A DNA stretch of 18,911 nt from CAZYYO01 sp964650965 (GTDB taxonomy: Bacteria; Bacillota; Clostridia; Lachnospirales; Lachnospiraceae): the NCBI GenBank assembly GCA_964650965.1, contig CAZYYO010000049.1, forward strand, positions 1-18,911, read 5' to 3'. Every line of letters begins with the position of its first letter. The first letter of the stretch is position 1. The notes under the pieces are model-generated. The model was given only the letters and a program-made list of their open reading frames with translations, did no database searches and had not been told where the DNA came from. This document shows, in pieces, positions 1-7,123 of the stretch. The translations under genes and the position numbers were made by a program.

Positions 1-44
1 CCCTGCATCATGGGTTGCCCCTGCATCATGGGCTGTCCTTGCAT
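1..44 (-). repeat. 18-bp tandem repeat coding for QGQPMM in FliY
   Basis: Positions 5-22 and 23-40 are two 18-bp units identical at 15 of 18 bases; all differences are T/C. They encode consecutive GQPMMQ units in the linker of FliY. The array runs to the window edge, so the copy number is unknown. In-frame units of this kind can change in number by slippage without breaking the gene. Confidence 0.8.
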
Positions 45-803
45 TTCAATGGGGTCTGGCTGCATCTCTGGAAATGGTTGCTGTTTTTCATCAAAGGCTT
101 CATCATCTATTGTAGAAGCCGAATCACTTTCCATATTGGATGTAACCGATGCGCACATTTCCTTTGCTAATGAAATCGGATATAGCTGCATCATTTCGCT
201 GTTGATAAGATCGCCAATTTCCATTTTAAAAGCAATCTTAACAAATTGTTGCTTTAGGAATTCATCAATATTGCTGCCATCTCCCGATTCCTGCAAATCT
301 ATCAATTCAGAGGATGGGGGGCTAATATCAATGGTCTTATTTAACATGGATGATAAGGATGTGGCCGATGAGCCCATCATTTGATTCATCGCCTCGCTAA
401 TGGCGGAAAGATAAATTTCACCAACCTCACCATCTACGTTATTGCCATCACCACCCATCATCAGGTCGGTAATCACCTTCACATCATGTTCTTTCAGCAC
501 TAGGATATTACTTCCATCAAGGCCTCGGGTATATGCTATCTTCACTAATACACAAGGTCTTTCATAGGCCTCTACCACCTCTTCCCAGGTTGAAGTAGTA
601 ACAACCGGAGTTGAAATTTCCACCTTCTTATTTACAAGGGAAAATAAGGTTGTCGCGGCCGTTCCCATACTGATATTGGCTATTTCACCAATGGTATCTG
701 CCTCTAGGGGTGTTAACTGTTCCCCCGCAGCCGAAGAATCCACAGCCCCACCGCCACTAAGCAGTGCATTTATTTCTTCCTGAGATAATACTCCGTCACT
801 CAT
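1..803 (-). CDS. fliY: Flagellar motor switch phosphatase FliY, 3' end missing
   Basis: FliY is a rotor switch protein that also dephosphorylates CheY-P. I translated 267 residues from ATG 803-801; the frame is still open at the left edge, so the C-terminal SpoA (FliN-like) domain is outside the window. Residues 1-16 (MSDGVLSQEEINALLS) form the FliM-type CheY-binding peptide. Two CheC-type phosphatase motifs follow: E40/N43 with P66, and E137/N140 with P163, each with the usual spacing, so both active sites look intact. From about residue 224 the sequence becomes an acidic, then Gln/Met/Pro-rich linker with QGQPMM repeats. The ATG lies 2 nt after the fliM stop, and the ribosome binding site AGGGAGG sits inside the end of fliM, which suggests translational coupling. 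The chemotaxis role is known from the family; the activity here is inferred. Confidence 0.95.
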   Translation of the reverse strand, partial: MSDGVLSQEEINALLSGGGAVDSSAAGEQLTPLEADTIGEIANISMGTAATTLFSLVNKKVEISTPVVTTSTWEEVVEAYERPCVLVKIAYTRGLDGSNILVLKEHDVKVITDLMMGGDGNNVDGEVGEIYLSAISEAMNQMMGSSATSLSSMLNKTIDISPPSSELIDLQESGDGSNIDEFLKQQFVKIAFKMEIGDLINSEMMQLYPISLAKEMCASVTSNMESDSASTIDDEAFDEKQQPFPEMQPDPIEMQGQPMMQGQPMMQ

Positions 804-805
804 TC

Positions 806-1786
806 TTACTGTTCCTCCCTAATTACTGAAGTAATACGCACAGCGTAATCTTCCCCAGTTGCTCCTGGCAATGCTGTGAATTTTTTCATATTTCCCACAA
901 ACACCTCTAATTCCTGGTCTACCTTAGTATCTAAACGAATAATATCTCCAATCTGCAAACCTGAAAAATCACTAACTGATATCACACTGTTTCCAAGAAT
1001 CGCTTTCACCGGAATTACTGCCTTAGATATGAGCGATTCAATATCCTCCGCATATTCCATCTGTCCTTTTTCCTGCATATTCGAATACCAGAATTTGGTA
1101 TTTAACTTATCCATCACCGGTTCTAAAGTGATATAAGGAAGACAGATATTCATCAGACCTTCCACATCCCCCACTTTAATGTTAATGGTTACAATGGCAA
1201 TCATTTCCTGCGGTGAAATAATCTGCGCAAATTGCGAATTGGTTTCAATACGTTCTAGTCGTGGATTAACCTCCAGCACATTTTGCCAGGGTTCTCTTAA
1301 CAGCTCCACACAGGTAGTCATAATCCTTTCAATAATCAGAAGCTCTATTTCAGAGAATTCTCGTACCTTATCTAATGGTTCTCCTTCTCCTCCAAGCATT
1401 CGATCTACCATGGCAAACCCTAGATTAGACGCCATTTCCATAATAATTGTTCCCTTGAGAGGTTCAAAATTAACAATTCCCAAAAGAACCGGGTTGGAAA
1501 GTGCATTGGAGAATTCCATGTAGGTAACTGCTTCGGAATTCATAACCTCAACCTGAATGTTCTTTCTTAAATATACGGGAAGGTTGGTAGAAAGTAATCT
1601 TCCATAATGTTCAAATATAATTTCCAGGGTTCTTAAATGCTCCTTGGAAAATTTTGATGGACGGGCAAAGTCATAATTTCTTACCTGCTTCTCACCACTT
1701 TTTTTAATTTCTTCAACATCCAGTTCACCACTGTTAAGGGCTTGAAGTAAATTGTCTATCTCATTCTGAGATAAAACATCACCCAT
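806..1786 (-). CDS. fliM: Flagellar motor switch protein FliM
   Basis: FliM is a C-ring protein that binds CheY-P and links FliG to FliN/FliY. It is 326 residues from ATG 1786-1784, a normal length for the family. The N-terminal CheY-binding helix is MGDVLSQNEIDNLLQAL. The middle CheC-like domain contains the family signature around GGEGEPLD (ORF residues about 136-143). The C-terminal third is the SpoA domain that contacts FliY. An in-frame GTG exists at 1798, but it lies within the ribosome binding site AGGTGG, which stands 8 nt before the ATG, so I place the start at the ATG. The gene lies between fliL (36 nt upstream) and fliY (2 nt downstream) and is clearly part of one transcript with them. 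Confidence 0.96.
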   Translation of the reverse strand: MGDVLSQNEIDNLLQALNSGELDVEEIKKSGEKQVRNYDFARPSKFSKEHLRTLEIIFEHYGRLLSTNLPVYLRKNIQVEVMNSEAVTYMEFSNALSNPVLLGIVNFEPLKGTIIMEMASNLGFAMVDRMLGGEGEPLDKVREFSEIELLIIERIMTTCVELLREPWQNVLEVNPRLERIETNSQFAQIISPQEMIAIVTINIKVGDVEGLMNICLPYITLEPVMDKLNTKFWYSNMQEKGQMEYAEDIESLISKAVIPVKAILGNSVISVSDFSGLQIGDIIRLDTKVDQELEVFVGNMKKFTALPGATGEDYAVRITSVIREEQ

Positions 1787-1822
1787 GACTTTCACCACCT
1801 GTTCTGCATCATAATTTTGTAT

Positions 1823-2335
1823 TTACTGGTATGTGGAACTTGAGAATCCAACAGCTACGATAAAGTCCTCTGGAAACAGCTTCTGCAAGTCAGCCAGAAT
1901 TGCATCCTGAACCGCCTGAGGGTCAGCCTTGATTTCTTCATAGGTGTAAGTTGCTACCACATTGTTCACTTCTGTCTTAATCAGACTTGGCTTTGCTTCC
2001 AATTCTTTCTTGTAATCATCAAATTTATCTGCTTCCTTGTTTAAGGAAAGAGACACGGTAAGCACCGCATAATGTTCCTGGCCATCCTCTCCCTTTTTCA
2101 GATTAATTGTCATGGTATCTGCAATATCATAAACGTCAATCTGCTCAATAGGAATATTCTCTTCACTGGCTCCCGGCTCATCGCTTAACTCCAAATCAAT
2201 GGCTGAGCTGATTTGTGTAATCAGCTTATTTGCCTTCTGGGTTTCTGGAACAATGGTAATTGCAAGCACTGCAGTTAATACCAAATTCACTAAAACCAAT
2301 GCAAGAATAACAACGGTAATCAGATTTTTTTTCAT
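1823..2335 (-). CDS. fliL: Flagellar basal-body-associated protein FliL
   Basis: FliL is a single-pass membrane protein that associates with the stator around the basal body. At 170 residues it is a usual length. A short basic N-terminus (MKKN) is followed by one membrane helix at about residues 5-29. The remaining outside domain has the family's layout: an acidic linker, a beta-strand region (NLKKGEDGQEHYAVLTVSLSL) and a helical stretch near the C-terminus. AGAGGA lies 5 nt upstream of the ATG. The gene follows motB by 47 nt, consistent with its stator-linked role. The call rests on topology, size and position as much as on residue-level motifs. Confidence 0.9.
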   Translation of the reverse strand: MKKNLITVVILALVLVNLVLTAVLAITIVPETQKANKLITQISSAIDLELSDEPGASEENIPIEQIDVYDIADTMTINLKKGEDGQEHYAVLTVSLSLNKEADKFDDYKKELEAKPSLIKTEVNNVVATYTYEEIKADPQAVQDAILADLQKLFPEDFIVAVGFSSSTYQ

Positions 2336-2382
2336 GTGAATCCTCTTTTCTGTAACTTTAGATTTCCAATCCAGAAATAATT

Positions 2383-3201
2383 TTACTGGATGTCCTCAGA
2401 ATTATAAGAATTATATATCTTTATTTCTACTCTTCTGTTTCTTGCTCTTCCTTCGGCGGTAGAATTGTCAGCCACCGACACATATTCTCCTCTTCCTGAA
2501 GACTTAATATGGGCAGGGTCAATGGATGTATGTTCCCGAATGTAATCAGCCACATACAGTGCCCGATACATGGATAATACATTATTATCCGCGTACTTAT
2601 CCGAGCTAATGGGTACATTATCTGTATGTCCCTCAATTTCAATGATGTTTTGATTATAATTGTTAAGTATCTGGCCTATTTTATCTACTAATGGCAAAGC
2701 CTCGCTTCTAAGCTGTGTCTCGCCGGAATCAAAAAGCAACGCGCCATTTAAGGTAATCTGAACATATTGGGCATTAAAATCCACTTCCACCTGATCTTGT
2801 ATTCCGTATTGCTGGGACATTTCCTCTATCTTCTGTGACATTTGCTCACTTTCGGATAGTTCCTTTTGCTCATAAGCATCCTCCACTGTAGTCCCTTCAT
2901 CTTCAGCATTATCTGTCTGCCCTTGACTTCCCGTGGAATTATTAAAATATACATCAAACTGTTCTAGCTGACTGATTCCAGAGGAAATCAACTGTCCTTC
3001 TCCCACAGATGATCCACCTGCAGGTAACACACTAAAACTGCTTTGTAGACTAGCAACCACCATTTCAAACTTCTCAGCATCCACGGTAGACATGGAAAAC
3101 AGTAAAACAAAGAAGCATAAAAGAAGGTTCATCAAATCACTAAATGTGGCCATCCAGGCTGGGCTTCCCTTAGGGGCTTCCTCTTTTTTCTTTCTTGCCA
3201 C
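2383..3201 (-). CDS. motB: Flagellar stator protein MotB
   Basis: MotB anchors the stator to peptidoglycan and forms the ion channel with MotA. It has 272 residues. The start is GTG at 3201-3199, sharing one base with the motA stop (TAGTG), with GGAGG 9 nt upstream, so the two are translationally coupled. Residues 13-40 hold the plug-and-channel segment SPAWMATFSDLMNLLLCFF; D22 is the expected ion-carrying aspartate. An acidic linker of about residues 90-125 leads to the OmpA-like peptidoglycan-binding domain, with the signatures IEGHTDNVPISS and GRGEYV followed by RARNRRVEIKI at the C-terminus. The sequence alone does not tell me whether protons or sodium drive it. Confidence 0.97.
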   Translation of the reverse strand: MARKKKEEAPKGSPAWMATFSDLMNLLLCFFVLLFSMSTVDAEKFEMVVASLQSSFSVLPAGGSSVGEGQLISSGISQLEQFDVYFNNSTGSQGQTDNAEDEGTTVEDAYEQKELSESEQMSQKIEEMSQQYGIQDQVEVDFNAQYVQITLNGALLFDSGETQLRSEALPLVDKIGQILNNYNQNIIEIEGHTDNVPISSDKYADNNVLSMYRALYVADYIREHTSIDPAHIKSSGRGEYVSVADNSTAEGRARNRRVEIKIYNSYNSEDIQ

Positions 3202-4013
3202 TAGCTCTCACCTCCGGCTTCCTCATCCTCCTGACCAACACTTTCTCTACTTGCAGGTGGAAGGAAGGATTTCAGTTTTTCTTCAATAACCCTTGGATTT
3301 TCTCCTGCCTGAATGGACAAAAGTCCCTCCACAGTTACTTCCTTCATCATAATTTCTAAATCATTATTTACCTTCAGCTTGGCAGCGGTTGGGCTTGCCA
3401 GCCAGTTAGCTACCAAAGAACCATACAACGTAGTAATCAAGGCAGTTGCCATACTAGGTCCTATGGTAGAAGAATCTTCCATATTATTTAACATATTAAT
3501 TAAGCCTACCAGAGTACCAATCATACCCCAGGCAGGACCCATTTCAGCCCACTTCTCCCAAAATCCAATAACCTTGGCATGTCTAGCTTCAATGCAGGAT
3601 AAATCAGTCTCTAAGATTCCTCTTACCAGCTCCGGATCGGTTCCATCCACAACCAGCATGATTCCTTTTTTCAGAAATTCATCATCAATATCAGCTGCCG
3701 CCTCTTCCAATGCAAGCAAACCTTCTTTTCTAGAAATATTGGACATCTTAATAATATTGGCAATCACCTGTCCTACATCACCTGTATTGGGTTCCTTCAA
3801 CGCAATGGTAAGTCCCTTTAAGCCATTGATAAAATCAGGAAGCTTGTGAGAAAACAGTGTGCTGGCCAGAGAACCGCCAATTGTAATTATAACAGAAGCC
3901 GGGTCAATATAGTCCGGGAGTGCTCCTATACCACCTGCTGAAATAATTCCAAAAAGAATCATTCCAAGTCCTAATATCATTCCAATAAGTGAAGCTAAAT
4001 CCAAATTTGTCAC
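3201..4013 (-). CDS. motA: Flagellar stator protein MotA
   Basis: MotA is the membrane subunit that converts ion flow through MotA/MotB into torque on FliG. There are 270 residues if translation starts at GTG 4013-4011. Two membrane helices lie near the N-terminus, the first being ASLIGMILGLGMILFGI. A cytoplasmic loop follows, and two further helices contain the conserved GPAWGMIGTLVGLINML and TTLYGSLVANWLASP segments with their key prolines. An alternative start is TTG at 4004-4002. It has GGTGA only 5 nt upstream and would give MDLASLIG, which resembles typical family starts; the GTG has almost no room for a ribosome binding site, so the TTG may be the true start. A promoter candidate lies about 85-113 nt upstream, making motA the first gene of a possible second transcription unit. 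Confidence 0.96.
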   Translation of the reverse strand: MTNLDLASLIGMILGLGMILFGIISAGGIGALPDYIDPASVIITIGGSLASTLFSHKLPDFINGLKGLTIALKEPNTGDVGQVIANIIKMSNISRKEGLLALEEAAADIDDEFLKKGIMLVVDGTDPELVRGILETDLSCIEARHAKVIGFWEKWAEMGPAWGMIGTLVGLINMLNNMEDSSTIGPSMATALITTLYGSLVANWLASPTAAKLKVNNDLEIMMKEVTVEGLLSIQAGENPRVIEEKLKSFLPPASRESVGQEDEEAGGES

Positions 4014-4097
4014 CGTCCTGTTAATGTTCTCGTTTTTTGCATTTTTTCATAAGTTCTTTATGATTTTCTAATAAACGCAGAGTAACACTTTTATTTA

Positions 4098-4126
4098 ATT
4101 TTACTAAACTTTACCCCTCTTGTCTA
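4098..4126 (-). promoter_or_regulatory. Sigma-A-type promoter candidate for motA-motB-fliL-fliM-fliY
   Basis: On the minus strand, TAGACA (4126-4121, 5 of 6 to consensus) is followed after exactly 17 bases by TAAAAT (4103-4098, 5 of 6). It lies just after the flgE terminator and would give a leader of roughly 75-80 nt before motA. I saw no sigma-28-type element here. This is a match to consensus, not proof of activity. Confidence 0.6.
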
Positions 4127-4167
4127 CTTGAAATTACAAATAAATCCTTTCTGCTTTCTAATCATAC

Positions 4168-4219
4168 AAAAAAACATATTTTTCTACATGTGGTAACACA
4201 TAAGAAAAATATGTTTTTT
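4168..4219 (-). terminator. Intrinsic terminator after flgE
   Basis: Arms 4169-4185 and 4203-4219 form a perfect 17-bp inverted repeat. Inside it, after a small 2/1-nt internal loop, 4188-4192 pairs with 4197-4201 around a 4-nt loop (4193-4196). On the minus strand the hairpin begins 25 nt after the flgE stop and ends in a run of seven T (4174-4168). The outer arm is almost all A/U, so efficiency is uncertain. The symmetric A and T tracts could let it work in both directions. Confidence 0.75.
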
Positions 4220-4244
4220 GTTATGCTATATCTAGTAGCTTATC

Positions 4245-5885
4245 TTATCTCTTCAGATTAACCAGTTCCTCTAACAACGCATCACTGGTTGTTATGATTC
4301 TGGAGTTCGCCTGGAATCCTCTCTGGGTGGTAATCATCTCTGTAAATTCAGCAGACAAATCCACATTGGACATTTCCAGCTGTCCTGTTGCCATACTGCC
4401 TCCATCAGCAGTTACTTCCACTCCAATACCATCAAATTCTCCAGAATTCAATGTCTGAGAGTAACAGCTGTTGCCAAGGCTTTCCAATCCCGATGCATTG
4501 GCAAACTGTGCTACGGCAATCTGGCCTAACAGTACATTATTACCGTTATCATAGGTTCCGTAAATCTTACCCGTTCCGTCAATGGAGATTCCTGTCATGG
4601 TTCCTAATTTCTTTCCAACTCCTGTAGTACCATCCACAGCGCCCTTCTCTATTCCTAAGGTTGAGCTTCCACCATGCTCCTGATTCAGGCATTGTGAAAA
4701 ATCAATATCAATATCTGCAAATTGTGGACCAAGAGCTGTCATATTCAAGCTAACGCTATCATTTCCTGCAGCATTTACATAAGAGAAGGTACCATCTGCC
4801 TTATTAAACTGTAAGGTGTAATTGGTGGTTGGTGTGGTAAGCGTCAACGCACCTGTTCCATCTGTTGCCGTGGCAATGGTTCCGCTGGCAATGGTTTCTT
4901 CATCTATCCCATACATCTCAGCAAGAGAGATAAACTTGGTTACCTCTGGTGTAACACCAGAAGTGGCAAAGGTATAACCGGTAACGCCTCCCTGAGTGGT
5001 TGGATCTCCCTGTAAATACAAAACATTTCCACTTTCATCAACGGTAGAAATACTGCTAGTTGTTGCTGTAAAACTATCATCCAATGCATAGCTTTTTGAT
5101 GATGTAGTGTCCGTACCGAATAAGGAATTCAGATTATTGCCTGCAGCTAACCAGGGAACTAAGATATCCTGATTATCTTCATCATAAATATTACTTAACT
5201 CTACCGTATAAGTTCCTGCTGTAGTATCTGCAGATTTTACAGAGAATTTAGCATTGTAAGAATATCCCAGTGCATCATAGAACTTCAAGCTCATCGCATA
5301 TCCATTTTCACTGTTTACACCGGTATCATTCTTATCTACCAGTCCGGAAACGGTTGCATTGGTGGTTGCTTCCGGTGCAGATGTAAGATTGGATGGCTGC
5401 ATAACACGAAGCGCTGATACAGTATCCTTTCGAATATCTCCGGTATTTGGATCTACCTGCCATCCCATTACCATATATCCGGTACTAGACATACACAAAT
5501 TACCATTGCCGTCTGGGTAAAAGGAACCAGATCTGGTAAACAAGGTTTCCGAACCATTGCTTACGATAAAGAAATTCGTGCTATTACTATCTGTTAATTT
5601 AATATCAAATGCCTCGCCTGTACTTTGTGCGGCTCCGGCACTGGTAATGCTGACTTTTGTTGAACCGCTGGTTACACCAAGTCCAATCTGCGTTGCATTC
5701 TTACCACCTGTTGTAGCAGTTGCTCCGGAAGCTCCGGAAGTTGTCTGATACATAATATCTGTAAAGGTTACAGAAGATGATTTAAATGCTACTGTATTTA
5801 CGTTTGCGATGTTATTACCTATAACATCCATTTTGGTCTGGTGTGTCTTAAGTCCTGACACTCCAGAGTATAATGCTCTCATCAT
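4245..5885 (-). CDS. flgE: Flagellar hook protein FlgE
   Basis: FlgE polymerises into the hook outside the cell. It has 546 residues, longer than many hook proteins because of a large variable middle region. The N-terminal rod/hook signature is MRALYSGVSGLKTHQTKMDV followed by IGNNIANVNTVAFKS. The C-terminal signature is MSNVDLSAEFTEMITTQRGF followed by QANSRIITTSDALLEELVNL. The middle (about 100-430) is rich in Ser, Thr and Gly, as expected for surface-exposed domains D1-D2. AGGAGG stands 9 nt before the first of two adjacent ATGs (5885 and 5882). It follows the TIGR02530-type gene by 77 nt, a gap containing a small hairpin, and is followed by a terminator. Confidence 0.97.
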   Translation of the reverse strand: MMRALYSGVSGLKTHQTKMDVIGNNIANVNTVAFKSSSVTFTDIMYQTTSGASGATATTGGKNATQIGLGVTSGSTKVSITSAGAAQSTGEAFDIKLTDSNSTNFFIVSNGSETLFTRSGSFYPDGNGNLCMSSTGYMVMGWQVDPNTGDIRKDTVSALRVMQPSNLTSAPEATTNATVSGLVDKNDTGVNSENGYAMSLKFYDALGYSYNAKFSVKSADTTAGTYTVELSNIYDEDNQDILVPWLAAGNNLNSLFGTDTTSSKSYALDDSFTATTSSISTVDESGNVLYLQGDPTTQGGVTGYTFATSGVTPEVTKFISLAEMYGIDEETIASGTIATATDGTGALTLTTPTTNYTLQFNKADGTFSYVNAAGNDSVSLNMTALGPQFADIDIDFSQCLNQEHGGSSTLGIEKGAVDGTTGVGKKLGTMTGISIDGTGKIYGTYDNGNNVLLGQIAVAQFANASGLESLGNSCYSQTLNSGEFDGIGVEVTADGGSMATGQLEMSNVDLSAEFTEMITTQRGFQANSRIITTSDALLEELVNLKR

Positions 5886-5918
5886 AATGAATGACCTCCT
5901 AGTGAGAGTCTGTAATGT

Positions 5919-5944
5919 TTGCCACTTCTGTCAGTCGGTGGCAA
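5919..5944 (-). other. Stem-loop in the flgE leader
   Basis: A perfect 7-bp stem (5919-5925 with 5938-5944; TTGCCAC/GTGGCAA) encloses a 12-nt loop in the 77-nt gap before flgE. No T-tract follows on the minus strand, so it does not look like a terminator. It lies about 18 nt upstream of the flgE ribosome binding site. An effect on mRNA stability or translation is possible but not shown. Confidence 0.4.
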
Positions 5945-5963
5945 TAGCTTCCAAAAGGTCCAG

Positions 5964-6368
5964 CTATACGATTACAGCTCCATCAATATTTGTAAAAATT
6001 TTATCTGTTGATTCGTTTTGATCCATGGCAGTTACAACGGTTTGATTTGGCACATTTACAATAAATGCCAGGGAATCTACTAAAACCAAGGATTCGTTAA
6101 TTCCCTTTTCACTCGCCTTTTGCACGCCAGCCTCCAAACGCTGATTCTGTTCCTGGGACAAGCTGATATTTCGATTGTCCAGTCGCATTGCTGCATGCTT
6201 GGAGAATTTCAGCTGTGAGGCTTCCTGACTAGTAAGCTTCTCACTTAAAATATTCTGAAAAGATGCTCCCGAAGAATCCACTTTATCAGGGGTTCTCGTT
6301 TTGCTTTGATTCAGATACTGGTTGGCGACCTGCTCTATGGAAGTAAATGAATTACCTATTTGATTCAT
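5964..6368 (-). CDS. TIGR02530-type flagellar operon protein
   Basis: This 134-residue soluble protein belongs to the small family of Firmicutes proteins found between flgD and flgE in flagellar operons. Its biochemical role is not established to my knowledge; its position suggests a part in hook assembly. The recognisable core is LKFSKHAAMRLDNRNISLSQ, then a helix with EAGVQKASEKGINESLVLVD, then the strand-rich end AFIVNVPNQTVVTAMD and the C-terminal DKIFTNIDGAVIV. No signal peptide or membrane helix is seen. The ribosome binding site GGAGGCGGTGAT precedes the ATG, and the gene starts 15 nt after the flgD stop. Confidence 0.88.
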   Translation of the reverse strand: MNQIGNSFTSIEQVANQYLNQSKTRTPDKVDSSGASFQNILSEKLTSQEASQLKFSKHAAMRLDNRNISLSQEQNQRLEAGVQKASEKGINESLVLVDSLAFIVNVPNQTVVTAMDQNESTDKIFTNIDGAVIV

Positions 6369-6383
6369 ATCACCGCCTCCTAA

Positions 6384-7109
6384 TTAAGCTTCTGTGCTGC
6401 CCTGCGTATCCTCTGTATCTTCGGTTCCTTCACTGCCCTCTACAGCATCTGTCTTATCCTCTGTTGTGCCGGCTGCTTTCTTAAGCTCTGCTAACTTGGT
6501 TTCTAAGGTCTCAAGCTTTTTCACATCATCAGCACTAACAAACTGTAATTGGTAAGTATCCATGGAATCTAGTATCTCTCTAACTGCAGTAAGCTTCTCT
6601 TCATCTGATGTGGTGAGATTTGCCTCTGTTGGCAATTTTGCAACCAAATCAGTAATGGTCTGAGCCGTTACCACTGCTTCATAATACTGTTCATCTGCAA
6701 CGCTATATAAATCGTCAATACTGTACAGCTTATCATTTACTGATAAATACATATCTCCGTCATCATTTTGAACAAAATCAACTTTTCCAGAGACATAGTT
6801 GGTATTTCCATCGGAATCTGTGGTGAGCAAAATAACATATTTTCCAACCAAGGTACCGGCTTCCATATTTGCCACCTGATCCTGAACAGCCTGAACTGCT
6901 TCAATTTGAGAGAAGGATGCAAGTTCTGATACATATTCGGTATTACTTGTAGGCTCCAACGGATCCTGATACTGCATCTCAGCCACCAACAGCTTAAGGA
7001 ACATTTCCTTATCAAAGGTTGTACCATTGTTTTTGGCGGTAGAGCTTGTTGTGGCATCAGCACTGGAATCCACCAGTTTGCCATCTGCTACGGATTGAAC
7101 TAATGACAT
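6384..7109 (-). CDS. flgD: Flagellar hook capping protein FlgD, with an unusual C-terminus
   Basis: FlgD is the scaffold that caps the growing hook and allows FlgE to assemble. It has 241 residues. The conserved N-terminal part is clear: FDKEMFLKLLVAEMQYQDPL, then SNTEYVSELASFSQIEAVQ, then MEAGTLVGKYV at about residues 31-115. Residues about 115-145 form a strand region (VSGKVDFVQNDDGDMYLSVN). Beyond that I do not see the usual FlgD C-terminal Ig-like/tudor module. Instead there is a predicted helical stretch (about 160-212) and an acidic Thr/Glu/Asp/Gly-rich tail ending in STEA. AAGGAG lies 5 nt before the ATG. It sits 14 nt after fliK, as expected for the hook-length and hook-cap pair. Confidence 0.93.
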   Translation of the reverse strand: MSLVQSVADGKLVDSSADATTSSTAKNNGTTFDKEMFLKLLVAEMQYQDPLEPTSNTEYVSELASFSQIEAVQAVQDQVANMEAGTLVGKYVILLTTDSDGNTNYVSGKVDFVQNDDGDMYLSVNDKLYSIDDLYSVADEQYYEAVVTAQTITDLVAKLPTEANLTTSDEEKLTAVREILDSMDTYQLQFVSADDVKKLETLETKLAELKKAAGTTEDKTDAVEGSEGTEDTEDTQGSTEA

Positions 7110-7123
7110 AGATTCTCCTTTCT

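Noticed and set aside
2369..2391. 6-bp inverted repeat ATCCAG/CTGGAT at the end of motB
   Set aside because: It overlaps the motB stop codon, is short with an 11-nt loop and has no T-tract; too weak for a terminator or regulatory call.
4021..4050. A 9-codon frame (MKKCKKREH) in the motA leader on the minus strand
   Set aside because: No ribosome binding site precedes it, and so short a frame is expected by chance in 150 bp. A regulatory leader peptide is not supported.
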